NCBI GenBank assembly: GCA_032871835.1
Contig: CM065297.1
Location: 93,021,052 to 93,085,051 of the forward strand
From: Dipteronia dyeriana
Lineage: Eukaryota; Streptophyta; Magnoliopsida; Sapindales; Sapindaceae
Reading direction: 5' to 3'
Length of the DNA: 64,000 nt
A model generated the notes under the pieces. It searched no databases. It was not told where the DNA came from and saw only the letters and a program-made list of their open reading frames with translations. A program made the translations under genes and the position numbers. Below, in pieces: positions 1 through 10,629 of this stretch. Numbering within the stretch: position 1 is the stretch's first letter; every line of letters starts with the position of its first letter.

Positions 1-1561
1 GAAAGAAATAATCGCCTAGATGAAAATAATGTATGGAATCCAAATAATGTATAGTAAGGCACATCAAGCCCTTGATTATGCATTGTCATTGACCTATGGA
101 ATGCATGAGGAAAGCTTCTAACTGCTGCCATCATTCGATTACGTGTTGGAACAACAAAATCCCGGAACGATTACTGAATTATAGTACGATGAAAATTGTA
201 AATTCCTATACTTTTTCATGTCGTTAGGTGCCTCACTCAGAGGATTCCAGAGGTGTATGCATCCAGTTGTTACCGTTGATGGTACCCATTAAAAGGATAG
301 ATTCGGGGGCACAATGTTTGTTGCAACTGCACAAGATGGGAATAAACAGGTTTATCCAATTGCTTTTGGGTACGGTGACTCGAAAAACAACCTATCATCG
401 GAGTGGTTTTTGGATTCCTTGAAAGGTGTCCTTGGGCATATAGATGGTTTGGTTTTCATTTTTGATCGACATGCAAGCATTGAAGCAGTGATTTCTAAAG
501 TGTTCCCTTATGCCACCCATACTATATGTTGCTGACACTTTTATGAAAATATTAAGAAGCGATATCATAGAAAGGATGTTGCCGCAATAATGGACAAAGC
601 AGCTCGAGCGTACACTGAGTTACAATATAACCGGCACATGGAAGAGTTACGAAACTTGCACCCGAATGCATATGAATATGTAATTGATGCCGGTCCACAT
701 AAGTGGTCCCGTGTACACTGCCTCGACAGAAGGTATAGGGTTATGACAACAAATGCTGCAGAATGCATAAACTCATGCTTAAAATTTGCACGGCAACTGC
801 TTATGTTGACTTTGGCAGAGTTCATTAAGAATATGCTACAACGTTGGTTTCACGATCGTCATAGGGCTGCACAATCCATGCATTATCAGTTGACCAACGC
901 AACACATCTTGTGATCCTAAAACGTGTTGATAAGTGCACTTTTATGACCGTTAATCTAATTGACTGGAACATATTCTCGGTGAAGCGGGCTGGAAAACAG
1001 TGGACCGTTGACTTAGCCCGGAAGACCTGCACATGCAATAAATTCCAAATGGACCTTTTTCCATGTTCTCACGCTCTCACTGCCGCAAGGTACATCATAC
1101 AATTTTGTCTATGGTCAATATTACTTAAACGTGAATCTTATCGTTTTCAATGTTTTTACAGGGATCGAAACATGGATTTCACATCCCTCTGTGCGGACTA
1201 CTATAAGCGACAAACACTTATTGATGCGTACTCAGTTTCTATTATGCCGGTTGGACATCCTTCCACTTGGATTGTGTCATCTGACATCGCTGAGAGAGTC
1301 GTTTTGAAACCAAGCCCTAGGAGACAAGCAGGCTGCCTGAGGGCTTCATGCTGTATCTTTTCTTCGGAGAGAACAACTACATAGAATTGTAGACGATGTG
1401 GACAACCAGTGCATAATTTGAGGAGATTTTCTAACCCATATTTGACTAATGAAGGTTCGAGCAGAGTCATTCCTAAGGAATATAGACGTAAGTATAGTAT
1501 CTGTCATACAGTTAGTCACAATAGACAGACGTGCTCTCTTAGAGACTCCACCGTGGAATGA
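1..1561 (+). pseudogene. MULE (mudrA-type) transposase pseudogene, 5' end outside window
   Basis: One frame runs almost through the whole interval. It reads a MULE transposase core (VTVDGTH near 270-289, then FVATAQDGNKQVYPIAFG and a DRHASI block), a SWIM zinc finger (CTCNKF...FPCSHAL, about 1030-1078) and degenerate C-terminal CCHC knuckles (CRRCGQPVH, CSICHTVSH, about 1390-1540). In-frame stops lie at 119-121 (TAA), 182-184 (TAG), 290-292 (TAA), 533-535 (TGA) and 1382-1384 (TAG), so the gene is dead; several could come from C-to-T changes. A 72-bp segment (1090-1161) starts GT, ends AG and interrupts the region after the SWIM finger, which suggests an intron that keeps the frame. In the family the protein cuts and pastes the element through its terminal inverted repeats in the nucleus. 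It converges on the minus-strand protease gene, the arrangement of ULP-carrying MULEs. Confidence 0.9.
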
Positions 1562-1675
1562 TTTGAGGCGTTATCATGATGACATTGTGATAATTTGAAC
1601 TCGTATGACTTGTTCATTAACTGAAATGCAATTGTATTTAAATATGATTTGTATATATACAAATGTAAACATTTT

Positions 1676-1776
1676 TGTACAAAAGAATTGGTAAATATAC
1701 AAAAGAATTGATACATATACAAAAGAATTGGTACATATACAAAAGAATTGCTACATAGACAAATGAATTACTACAT
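1676..1776. repeat. 20-bp tandem repeat between the convergent MULE genes
   Basis: About five copies of a unit like ACAAAAGAATTGGTACATAT lie between the 3' ends of the transposase and protease genes. No coding role is seen. Confidence 0.8.
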
Positions 1777-1780
1777 AAAT

Positions 1781-3090
1781 CTAAACAGACCGGGAGTTTG
1801 CAAATATTTCAACTGTCATCTTCTCCTGAATGATCCCTATATCGTCTTTCGACCAATCGAAATCCTTTCTGTTCGCAGGTAAGTACTCAATCAATCTCAA
1901 CGTGTGAGGACCACAGTTCCCCCTGCAATTGGACACATTAACAAGCGTTAATAAAATATTAGGTTTATAATAATACAATCTCAAAGTTACTATTACAAAA
2001 TGTCTTACGATTTCTTCTGCTGGGGGATACATTTTTTGGACACCACGCTGACTGAGAAGGGCTTACTTGTCTTCTCAAATTTCTCAAGTCCAGTCGGTCG
2101 TGCAGTATGAAACCCGACCTGATGCAACATCGAGGGCACAAAGTAGTGCAACGGGGCTACTTGCTGCTTCCATATATGAGTTGGGACCTCCTGTCTCCAG
2201 GGGTCGACTATGAACATCTTCCAACATGTGAGGTCCACCAGTAGCCAATGTTGGCGCCCAATGTTACACGGTATCAGGACCTGTAAACGTTAACAGCAGG
2301 TGTTAGGATGTACAAAGACATTTATATTTGTAATTGCAAACCAAGTAACACTTACCATGTTAACCTCGTGCCACGGACGACATCCAATCGGGGCACCACC
2401 AAGCACCGTCTTAAGGTTGTCATCATTCCACCGCGCCGGGGCGATCTCCCAGCGAGAATCATGAGGCATCATTTTCCTATACTGGTGCTCCAGAAAGGAC
2501 TGTAGAAATACAAACCCAAAATTATTAATGTTTTCCATTACTAATTTCAGTACTTACAAAAAACTGTGTATCCAATATGTTGACTATCTAACTGTACACA
2601 TTCGGGAAAGCCCATTGACGCTTCCGAAGAATATGGAGGAACGCGTCCATATGCTGGGAATATATACACGTAATGAAGTGTTAGGAGGCTTACACATCTA
2701 AAACAAATATTAAAAACAGAATTTACGGTCCCACGTACCTCATCATCAACATCCATGAAGTTGGTCTGCAGCTGATGGAACCATGCAGCATCAACTGGCT
2801 CTAGCAAATCGACATCACGTCTGCATTAATGTTCCATCAGCTACACATTTATTTAATTGATTAGAAGAAAAGCGGCCACCTAAATAATAAAGAAATTTAC
2901 TTACAGTTCCCCGTTTACGTTCTTCTTGAAGGCTCGATAAGCCTTCAACTGGTCATCGTCCACCAGTTCATGGGGATTAAATATGTGGTCAGGTCCCTCA
3001 AGTATTACCCTCACCCTCTTAGGTCGACACGAATCTGTGTATGGGCTAAGCAACTGCCATCCTCGCTTCAGTACACGCCTCTGCTGTCGA
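1781..3090 (-). pseudogene. Ulp1-like (C48) cysteine protease domain of the MULE, multi-exon
   Basis: Minus-strand exons can be joined at GT/AG sites. One ends near 2906 (FKKNVNGEL, then GTAAGT), another near 2739 (MDVDDE, then GTACGT), another near 2569; then come FLEHQYRKMM...PWHEVNM (about 2358-2500), IGRQHWLLVDLT...VDPW (about 2005-2281) and NCGPHTLRLIEYL (about 1781-1923). The family uses a His-Asp-Cys triad to cleave SUMO-type ubiquitin-like proteins. All three are visible: His in QHWLLVD, Asp in VDPW, Cys in NCGP. Length and order match the C-terminal half of ULP-like genes carried by plant MULEs. One stop is seen in the second exon (near 2587), and upstream parts carry more, so the gene as a whole is probably dead. 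The exon model is inferred from splice motifs only. Confidence 0.75.
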
Positions 3091-3139
3091 ACTCCCCCTG
3101 CCGAGGTATGCTGAGATGAGGAGCTTCATTCCATGTGTG

Positions 3140-3990
3140 GCTGGATCGAAATAGTCGATCGAGGGGGAACCTGCTGCTCGAGGGGAGGTAAAGGGGGAGC
3201 CTACTGCTTGCTCAGAGAGGGAGGGAGAGCCTGTTGCTCATTCGGAGGTGGAGGGGGAGCCTGTTGCTCGCTCGGAGGTGGAGGTGGAGGTGGAGGTCGA
3301 GGTCGAGGAGGAGTCTGCTGCTCTCTGTGAGCAGGAGGGGGGGCCGATTGCTCTCTCGGAGGGGGAGAGGGGGACGGCTGCTCGCTCTAAGGTGGAGGGG
3401 GAGCCTGCTGCTCACTCCGAGGGGGGGGGAGGGGGATGGGGAGACTGAGCCCCACTCTCCAGAACTGACCCTCCGGTATGTGGATCCTTCCTATGCTGAT
3501 ACATATGTGTCCTGAAGCCCTGAAAGCCCCCGTTCAATGCAAGCAACTCCCTATGTTGTTGCTTTCGATCCTCCTCGCTCTTCCGGATCAAATCCAGCAA
3601 CTCCCGGTGTTATTGTTGTCGATCATCCTCACTCTTCCGGAGGGCTTCACTCAACTCGTTGAACTGATATTCCCATAGGGCCTGAAATCTTGTAACATTA
3701 TTAATACTAAAACAATCAACATATCTTGCTAATAAAAACAAAACTACCATCTCAACGTACCTCCCCATCACATCCAACGCCTGCACGGGAATCCCATGTA
3801 GTGGCACCAAGTCTTGGGGTGGTAAACCGAACCCTTCTACGCCTCACTCGTCGAGGAAACGGCTCAGATCCGCCAGTGTAAATGCCACTGAAATCTGTAC
3901 CCATTGGGTATGAAGGCTTCGTCTCACTACACCTCCCACCCTCACCCCCACCCCCACCCCCACCCCCACCCCTCATCGGGACGATCTGCA
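3140..3990 (-). pseudogene. Ser/Pro-rich and charged linker of the MULE protease gene
   Basis: On the minus strand this reads a charged segment (LRKSEDDRQQ, then a near copy LIRKSEEDRKQQ, about 3540-3640) followed by an imperfect run of units like SERATGSPST (about 3150-3430). Two units have TGA where the others have CGA, consistent with C-to-T decay. A CCCCCA microsatellite lies at the upstream end. Proline/serine linkers between the N-terminal domain and the C48 domain are usual in these genes. The complement gives long Gly/Arg frames that are artefacts. Confidence 0.6.
3943..3972. repeat. (CCCCCA)n microsatellite
   Basis: About five tandem copies of CCCCCA in the linker region of the minus-strand protease gene. 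Confidence 0.9.
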
Positions 3991-4139
3991 CTAATAGTCT
4001 GATTAGGGACAGTTGAAAGGTGAACTATTTCTGTCCTCGTAGACATCTGAAAGCTTAGTTAGATGAATGTCATTGTTACTTATAGTAAGTAATATAACGA
4101 TTAACAAATTAAATAATTACCCTTGCACTAAAAATCTTG

Positions 4140-4965
4140 TCCAGCTTCTGCCCTCTAGGTTGTTTGGTCAACTCTCACTTCAACATACGAGGAGAATGGT
4201 CTGTAACCCTTCGAGTCCCGAAATCGAAGCCCAGTTGGGGGATCACCTCAAAAGCAAATATCTACATCAAAGATAAGTACAGTTATAATCCAAAACAATT
4301 TGGAAACAAAATTTATTGTACATGTTGGAAATCAAATTTCTTACCAAAAGGGCATGTGATAGACCGTAAATGTTGTACCCCTCCACGGAATTTCCAACAT
4401 CGCCCTGTGACTGCTGGCGTCTCTCCTCACTTCATCGCGGTAACGCATGTTTGAATGAAAAGATAGAATACCTATAGACATGGGCACCCCACGGGAACGC
4501 ATCGAAGGCATTAAGGTCCTCTACCAACCGAAACTGTCAAACTGGAATCTTCAATCTCTCATCCACCCCCATCAATATCCAATTCAACATGTAAATGAGG
4601 CACAACTTCACAGCATCGTACGCCTGTTGAAACTCTCAGGGGGTAAGAACAACCCTCAAGTCATCCAACGATACCTCATCGTGTCCAGAAAAGTATCGTT
4701 GATGTATGCCATTTTCAACTGCAACATACATACTCGTGTCCGGTACGACTCCAAAACGTAATCCAGTGATGAGGGTAAATTCCACCTTCGAAAACCTGAC
4801 CACATGGTTCCCTAACAAGAACCGCATCTCATTAACACCACCTGAAAACTTCAGCTCTCAGTGCATCGACATGAAATACCCGAAACACGACGCCATGAGG
4901 GACCCGGTTAAGTGCATCGTCTATACGGGCGAGGGCTTCAAAATGGTCATGTCAGTTCAATTTTC
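4140..4965 (-). pseudogene. DUF1985-like N-terminal domain of the MULE protease gene
   Basis: The minus strand reads RFLLGNHVVRFSKVEFTLIT, GLRFGVVPDTSMY and, further on, AFDAFPWGAHVYR and YGLSHALL, then a GTAAG donor near 4345. This pattern is the DUF1985 domain that precedes C48 proteases in plant transposon-borne ULP genes. In-frame TGA codons interrupt it at 4636-4638 and again about 80 bases further on (after LKIPV). Further exon sequence continues to about 4140. Its molecular role is unknown. It is joined here to the protease only by position and strand. Confidence 0.7.
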
Positions 4966-5064
4966 CCTTGAACCAATCTCCCTCTGGAGTTTTAAGCAAA
5001 TTGTTCAACCTGATCGTCATCTGCAATGTCACAGAAACAATACATCAGTAACTGGGAAAAAATT

Positions 5065-6195
5065 AGAATATATTCTCGATCGTTTGAAACAAATTCTTGA
5101 TACTTTGAAAATATTCGTGATTCTTTCAAAAAGTTCTTGATTCTTTAAAAATAGTCTCGATCCATTGAAAATAGTCTCGATCATTTGAAAAACCTTTCGA
5201 TTCATTGAAAAATCTTCTCGATCATTTTAAAAAATCTCGACCCTTTGAAAAACATTCTCGATCGTTAGAAAAAAATCTCTATCCTTTGAAAATAGTCTCG
5301 ATCCTTTGAAAAACCTCTCGATTCTTTGAAAAATCTTCTCAATCATTTTATAAAATCTGAACCCTTTGAAAAACATTCTCGATCATTAGAAAAATATTCT
5401 CGATCGTTAGAAAAATATTCTCGATCGTTTGAACAAATTCTCGATCCTTTGAAAATAGTCTCGATCCTTTGAAAAACCTCGAGGTTCTTTGAAAAATCTT
5501 CTCGATCAGTTTATAAAATCTAGACCTTTTGAAAAACATTCTCGATCGTTAGAAAAATATTCTAAACCGCTTGAAAAAATTCTTGATCCTTTGAAAATAG
5601 TCTCGATTCTTTTAAAAAACCTCTTGATTCTTTGAAAAATCTTCTCGACTCTTTGAAAAATCTTCTCTTCTCAATCATTTTAAAAAATCTCGATCATTTG
5701 AAAAACATTCTCGATCGTTAGAAAAATATTCTCGATCGTTTTATAAAATTCTCTATCCTTTGAAAATAGTCTCGATCCTTTGAAAAACCTCGAGGTTCTT
5801 TGAAAAATCTTCTCTATCATTTTATAAAATCTAGACCCTTTGAAAAACATTCTCGATCGTTAGAAAAATATTCTTGACCGTTTGAAAAAATTCTCGATCC
5901 TTTGAAAATAGTCTCGATTCTTTTAAAAAACCTCTTGATTCTTTAAAAAATCTTCTCGACTCTTTGAAAAATCTTCTCTTCTCAATCATTTTAAAAAATC
6001 TCGATCCTTTGAAAAATATTCTCGATCGTTTTATAAAATTCTCGATTCTTTGAAAATAGTCTCGATCCTTTGAAAATCTCTCGATTCTTTGAAAAATCTT
6101 CTCGATCATTTAACAAAATCTCGACCCTTTGAAAAACATTCTCAATCGTTTGAAACAATTTCTCGATCCTTTAAAAATATTCTCGATTTTTCTTT
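5065..6195. repeat. 20-21-bp minisatellite with 312-bp higher-order repeat
   Basis: More than 50 imperfect copies of a unit like TCTCGATCCTTTGAAAAAT. A block that begins with the variant GAGGTTCTTTG recurs at 5481 and 5793, giving a 312-bp higher-order unit. It lies upstream of the DUF1985 exon on the minus strand, so it would fall in a 5' intron or leader of the protease gene. The minus-strand frames through it are repeat artefacts. Confidence 0.9.
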
Positions 6196-6385
6196 TTTTA
6201 AAAAAAAAAAAATGCTCGATACCAGAATTTCATCTTCCTCATAACATATTCAACTTCATTTCAAACCCAAACCAAAACCATAACCATTGTCAACCCTAAT
6301 CTACAATTTCAATCAACATAACAAGTCTAAAATGCAATGATAAGTTATCAACAACATATCGATAAATAAAACAAATTGAACTTAC

Positions 6386-6540
6386 CTCTGTCAATCGCTG
6401 CGAAATGTACTCTATTCCTGTTCCGGTCAATTAGCCGTCGATATCATTGCCGTCGATTTCGTTGTCGTTAGTTTCTTTCTCACTGTTGCTTTTCTCAGAC
6501 TCACAAAACGATAACTTTCTCTCTTTTTCAATTTTGTCGG
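6386..6540 (-). other. Putative 5' leader exon of the MULE protease gene
   Basis: The minus strand gives a moderately GC-rich stretch that ends at a GTAAG donor (complement at 6381-6385). No long frame is seen. It sits between the terminal repeat and the minisatellite, where a non-coding first exon would lie. This is inference from position and the donor. Confidence 0.35.
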
Positions 6541-6544
6541 GGTA

Positions 6545-6631
6545 TTCTCGTCTATTTACGTTAAATGGTGTCTTTTAAACTTACATTACTAAACTGGTGA
6601 TATTTGCACAACACCCCTCTGAAATAGTGTC
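6545..6631 (-). repeat. Right terminal inverted repeat of the ULP-carrying MULE
   Basis: Read inward on the minus strand it contains CACCAGTTTAGTAATGTAAG followed by TTTAAAAGACACC and ends with an ATACCCC-like block. The same framework occurs in both ends of the element at about 24660-25531. The left partner lies outside the window, so neither TIR pairing nor target duplication can be tested; the outer limit is set by alignment with the second element. Confidence 0.55.
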
Positions 6632-7055
6632 ATTTATTTTTCGAGCTCTTTGAAAAATTGATTTTTTTACTCTATGCACCATCCGAAATATCAAAGCTAT
6701 CCTTCAGAGTAATTAACCATTTCTTATTTTCTCTCTAAGCCCATTTTATTACCTCTTTAAAAAAAAATTAAAAAAAAACTAATTTTATTGGATAGCCAAT
6801 TTAACTCAAATAGATGAATTAGTGCCTCTCGATTTTCTCCTTTTGGAAGATGATGAAAGGCATCAAAACATGATGCTTATTATATTTAATATGTGAATCT
6901 AATAGAATGAAAAGCCGTTGATTTTGAGTTGAATTCTTGTTATCTTTTATAGCTTCATGGGTGTGTACTATATTAGACATTTTCCAGGTATTGTGCAATC
7001 CAAATGGGTTCATGTTGGATTAAAAAATTGACAGATGCTTAAGAGCAAAGTGTAT
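6632..7055. other. AT-rich intergenic stretch
   Basis: No coding frame or structured repeat was recognised. Confidence 0.5.
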
Positions 7056-7066
7056 AATTAGGAGAA

Positions 7067-7196
7067 ACTTGACGATACTTGATTGATCCAGTGGTAAACC
7101 TCTCATATCTATACCACAAGGTTATGGGTTCAAATATTTCCACTCCTTAAAAAAAACCCCGAATTTATATAATAATATAGTACTTACAAAAAAAAA
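7067..7196 (+). mobile_element. SINE (tRNA-like promoter boxes), 11-bp target duplication
   Basis: A 130-bp body holds an A-box-like GGTAAACCTC and a B-box-like GGGTTCAAATATTTCC, spaced as in a tRNA-derived pol III promoter, and ends in a run of A. It is flanked by the perfect 11-bp repeat AATTAGGAGAA at 7056-7066 and 7197-7207, the mark of LINE-driven retroposition. The body is short, so it may be a minimal or truncated SINE. Confidence 0.75.
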
Positions 7197-7430
7197 AATT
7201 AGGAGAACCTAGAAGGAAATTAGGATCATGGGCAATGCGTTATCAAAGTGCCTTTTTTTTCCTACCACATTCCGGTATAGTTGATGTGATTATAACTTCA
7301 CTAAAATAATGCATATAATTCCATTTTGTTGGTTTTGTGAAAAATGAATTTTGCAACCTATGCACATCGGTACATGTTAGGGTTTAAGGTAGGCTTAGGG
7401 CCAGTTTAGTATTGATGTAGCTTTTAAAAT

Positions 7431-8139
7431 AAGGGATAATTACCCCAGTAGCCATCAAATTGATGACACACTGTCAAAATGGCCATTAGGTTGGAAAGTT
7501 GTTCCAAAATGACCATTTTTAGTAAAAAGTTTGACACTAATGGTCATTCCATCAAAATTCATCTAATTTCATCCAATTCTATCAAATTGGTGGTATTTTA
7601 GTAAATAAAATGATGACAATAATTTATTTTAGATATTTTTTAGAAATAAATTGATGACATTAATTTATTTTAGATGTTTTTTGGAAATTAATTTTTTCGT
7701 TTTTTTTTCTTAAGCGAATAATTATATATTCATATGTTTTAGATATGTTATACTTTTATACACACAATAAATATAATCATTCGTTTCAAAATACAAAAGA
7801 AATGGTTTAGTGTACACCTGTCTCTTTTTGTTTTTTTGTTTTAGATTTTATACTATTAATCTTATATATATATATATACATATGAGGATGTGATATACAT
7901 ATATACATACACTAAATATAATTATTCATTTAAAAAAATAAATAAATAATTGATTTTCAAAAAAACATCTTAAGTAAATTATGTCATCCCATTATTTATC
8001 AAAATACCACTCATTGAATGAAATTGAATGAAATTAGATAAATTTGGATGGAATGACCATTTTAGAACAACTTTCCAATCTAGTGGCCATTTTGATAGTG
8101 TGTCATCAATTTGATGGTCACCAGGGTAATTATCCCTTA
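7431..8139. mobile_element. Foldback MITE, about 710 bp
   Basis: The left arm begins AAGGGATAATTACCCC and goes on with ATCAAATTGATGACACACT; the right arm is its inverted partner ending AATTATCCCTT. Arms pair for well over 100 bp with few mismatches. The centre is AT-rich and non-coding. The flanks are both TTAAAA-like, so the target duplication cannot be fixed. Confidence 0.8.
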
Positions 8140-8349
8140 AAAAAATTACCGTTAGTTGTGTTCAAAAAATAATCTGCTATAAAGTTAATCAGACAACTGC
8201 TTGGATTCAAATTGTTATGGACTCAAAAGTAGTATTCATGCATTTAATAAATTTTATTATTAATTGCTGTGATTTTATATAATGATTAAAACAAACATGA
8301 AATAGAAATTTGTTATATTTTTTATTGGTTTTCAAACCAAACCAATATA

Positions 8350-8516
8350 AGAGTAATGCTCCAAATTCTTTCCCAAATGATGTGACACGTGATGTGTCAA
8401 CATCTTGTAAGTCACGAGATTATGTAGTGAGTGATAATGTGATGTTGACACTTCACGTGCCACATCATTTGAGAAGGAATTTAGAAAAAAAAAATTGGGA
8501 CACCAAACATTACTCT
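8350..8516. mobile_element. Short MITE with AGAGTAATG ends
   Basis: Arms AGAGTAATG...CAAATGATGTGACACGTGA and their inverted copy ending CATTACTCT enclose about 170 bp. No coding. Flanks are TAA and TAT, so a Tourist-like origin is possible but not shown. Confidence 0.7.
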
Positions 8517-8520
8517 ATTT

Positions 8521-8921
8521 AAAATGTAGAGTGAATCTTTCATAAGGGATCCTTATTTTATTTTCAGTATGGATCACAATGAAATCACATCGATTTGAAT
8601 AAATTTTTATTTGAATTTTTTTTATGGATGATAAGTTTATTGAAATCTACGTATGAATAAAATTTGAAATTTTTTTAAACACCGTAACTATTTATCCCGA
8701 TTTTCTTAAATATGAATGCATCAGAAAAATGGACGAAATATAGGAAATTCAAGAAAAATGGTTCTAGTACTTAAAAAAATCTCAAATTTTGGTAGATTTC
8801 GATAAACTTATCATTTTCAAAAAAAATCAAATCAAAATTCATTTAATTCGATATGATTTTATGGTAGTCCTTACCAAAACCAAAATAAAGAATCTCTTAT
8901 TAGAAACTCACACTTAAAATG

Positions 8922-8922
<1 letters not shown>
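8521..8922. mobile_element. Foldback element, about 400 bp
   Basis: The left arm (AAAATGTAGAGTGAATC..., ATCGATTTGAATAAA, GATAAGTTTATTGAAATCT) pairs with an inverted right arm ending in ACACTTAAAATG. Arms span most of the element. It abuts the preceding MITE and the following (TA)n tract. Confidence 0.65.

Positions 8923-8979
<57 letters not shown>
8923..8979. repeat. (TA)n microsatellite, left block
   Basis: Uninterrupted TA dinucleotides except at the left border; directly followed by a MITE. Confidence 0.95.
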
Positions 8980-8982
<3 letters not shown>

Positions 8983-9165
8983 TAGGCTAAACCAACTTAA
9001 ATTTGTGATTTAAAACTTTAACTTTAACATCTCAATCATCCATGTGATATTAATTTAAGAGTTGTAAATGTATTCAAATATCAACCATTGGATTAAGAAC
9101 AGATGAGTAGTTGAGATATTAAAGTCAAAATTTTAAGTGATAAATTTAAATTGATTTAGCTTGAT

Positions 9166-9167
<2 letters not shown>
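8980..9167. mobile_element. MITE inside a (TA)n tract
   Basis: Inverted arms: GATTAGGCTAAACCAACTTA with ...ATTTAAAACTTTAACTTTAA on the left, and on the right the complement of GGATCAAGCTAAATCAATTT with ...AAAATTTTGACTTTAATATC. About 190 bp, non-coding, flanked on both sides by TA dinucleotides, as for MITE families that target (TA)n. Confidence 0.75.

Positions 9168-9197
<30 letters not shown>
9168..9197. repeat. (TA)n microsatellite, right block
   Basis: TA dinucleotides bordering the MITE on its right side. Confidence 0.95.
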
Positions 9198-9201
<4 letters not shown>

Positions 9202-9573
9202 ATTTTCCAATGAGAACTTTTACGATGCACGCATTAAGCACATTTGATGGAATTGTATGTAATCAAATGTTTTTTGATGAGACTTTTTGTATGCATTCTA
9301 AGAAAAATAAAATTCACATTTGGTGAAATTTTGAAAAAAAAAAAAATTGGATTTGATAACTATTTTTTCTTATATTTTCCTATTTTTAAATGTTTTATCT
9401 TTAAAAAATCGGAAAAAGTTAGTTCTTACACCCGATTTTTTTTTCCATAAATGTATTTTAATGTTTTCACCATCCATACAAAAAATCAAATCAAGATTCG
9501 ATAAATTCCATATAATTTTATCAAATGTGTTTAAATTGTGTGTTGTATAAAGTCCTATTTATTAGAAAATTCT
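9198..9573. mobile_element. Foldback element, about 375 bp
   Basis: Left arm AGTAATTTTCCAATGAGAAC... with AAGCACATTTGATGGAATT pairs imperfectly with an inverted right arm that ends CTATTTATTAGAAAATTCTC. A CT dinucleotide run (about 9571-9589) follows. Frames in it are short and look accidental. Confidence 0.5.
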
Positions 9574-9833
9574 CTCTCTCTCTCTCTCTATATATATATT
9601 TATAATAAAGACTTCAGCCATACCACAAGAGGTTGTTTATATATATGACATCTGCAGTGTTAGATAACAAACGGATAAATAGTTATTATCTATAAAGGTC
9701 TGTGCAATTTTATCTATATGCATAAGCAATTTCTTTTTATCTTTATACAGTATAAAACTATAACAGAATTATTCATGCATTTTTTTTTTGTTTCTTTATG
9801 CCCTATTAAACAATAACAGAGTATTATTCATAG

Positions 9834-10070
9834 AGTAATGCAAGTCATCACACCAATAATCTCATCATTTTCATCCTAAAAATATGGCAGCTGAGATGTC
9901 ATTCAGTAAGTGGATACATATTAATTGTAATTTATCTCACTTACCCATATATCCACTCACCTATTAATATGTATCCACCCATCAAGTGACACATCAGCTG
10001 CCACATATATTGGGATGGAAAATGTGGGATTGTAGGTGAGATGTCTACCATCACTAACCTAACAATATTC
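9834..10070. mobile_element. MITE, about 235 bp
   Basis: Arms pair over GGCAGCTGAGATGTCATTCA / GTGGATACATATTAAT and their inverted copies, and over the outer CATCATTTTCATCC / GGATGGAAAATGTG blocks. No coding capacity. Confidence 0.7.
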
Positions 10071-10577
10071 TTAGTTTTTTTTTCTTTGAGTCATTTAAAA
10101 TTTCAAAACAAATCTATTGAAGAGATTTACCGGTAACAGTGGTCGGAAAAGCAATTAGTGGCAATGATCGAAAAAATTATAGCAATGATAATTGGTGGCT
10201 TATGTTGTTAACGAAGATAATCAATGATGAACGTTTTTGAAATAAAATTGATTTATATGAAATTAAACGTAAGATATAATTATCTTTATGTTAAATCATT
10301 AGGGATAATTTATTCTTTAAAAGATTCATTAAATCTGGCATCAGATTCTTTCATAATCACTTTGCAAAAGCAACCCCTACCCGCTTGTTAAAATTACTGC
10401 TAAATCAACACAGATTCTCAATTAATCACTTTTGAAAATTTTACCAAACTTTTTTTTATATCAAAATTATTAAATAATTAGATTTTAACTTTTCAAAAGC
10501 AATATCAAACGGGGCATAATCTATTCATTTATGTTTTTTAGGCTCAATATCGGTTTTCATGAATGTAACGATGATTT
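10071..10577. other. AT-rich flank of the LINE
   Basis: No coding frame or paired repeat was recognised. Confidence 0.4.
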
Positions 10578-10605
10578 TGGGTTTTGTTTTTGTTTTTTTT
10601 TTTAA
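10578..10605 (-). other. Poly(A) tail of the LINE
   Basis: On the minus strand an A-rich run with C interruptions follows the RNase H region directly, as expected at the 3' end of a retroposed L1 copy. Confidence 0.65.
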
Positions 10606-10629
10606 AGAAAGAAATGATTCAAAGAAAAG

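Noticed and set aside
3133..3515. Gly- and Arg-rich plus-strand frames
   Set aside because: Complement of the Ser/Pro-rich linker of the minus-strand MULE gene; repeat composition explains them.
5348..6109. Minus-strand frames rich in RFFK and IEN motifs
   Set aside because: Produced by the 20-21-bp minisatellite.
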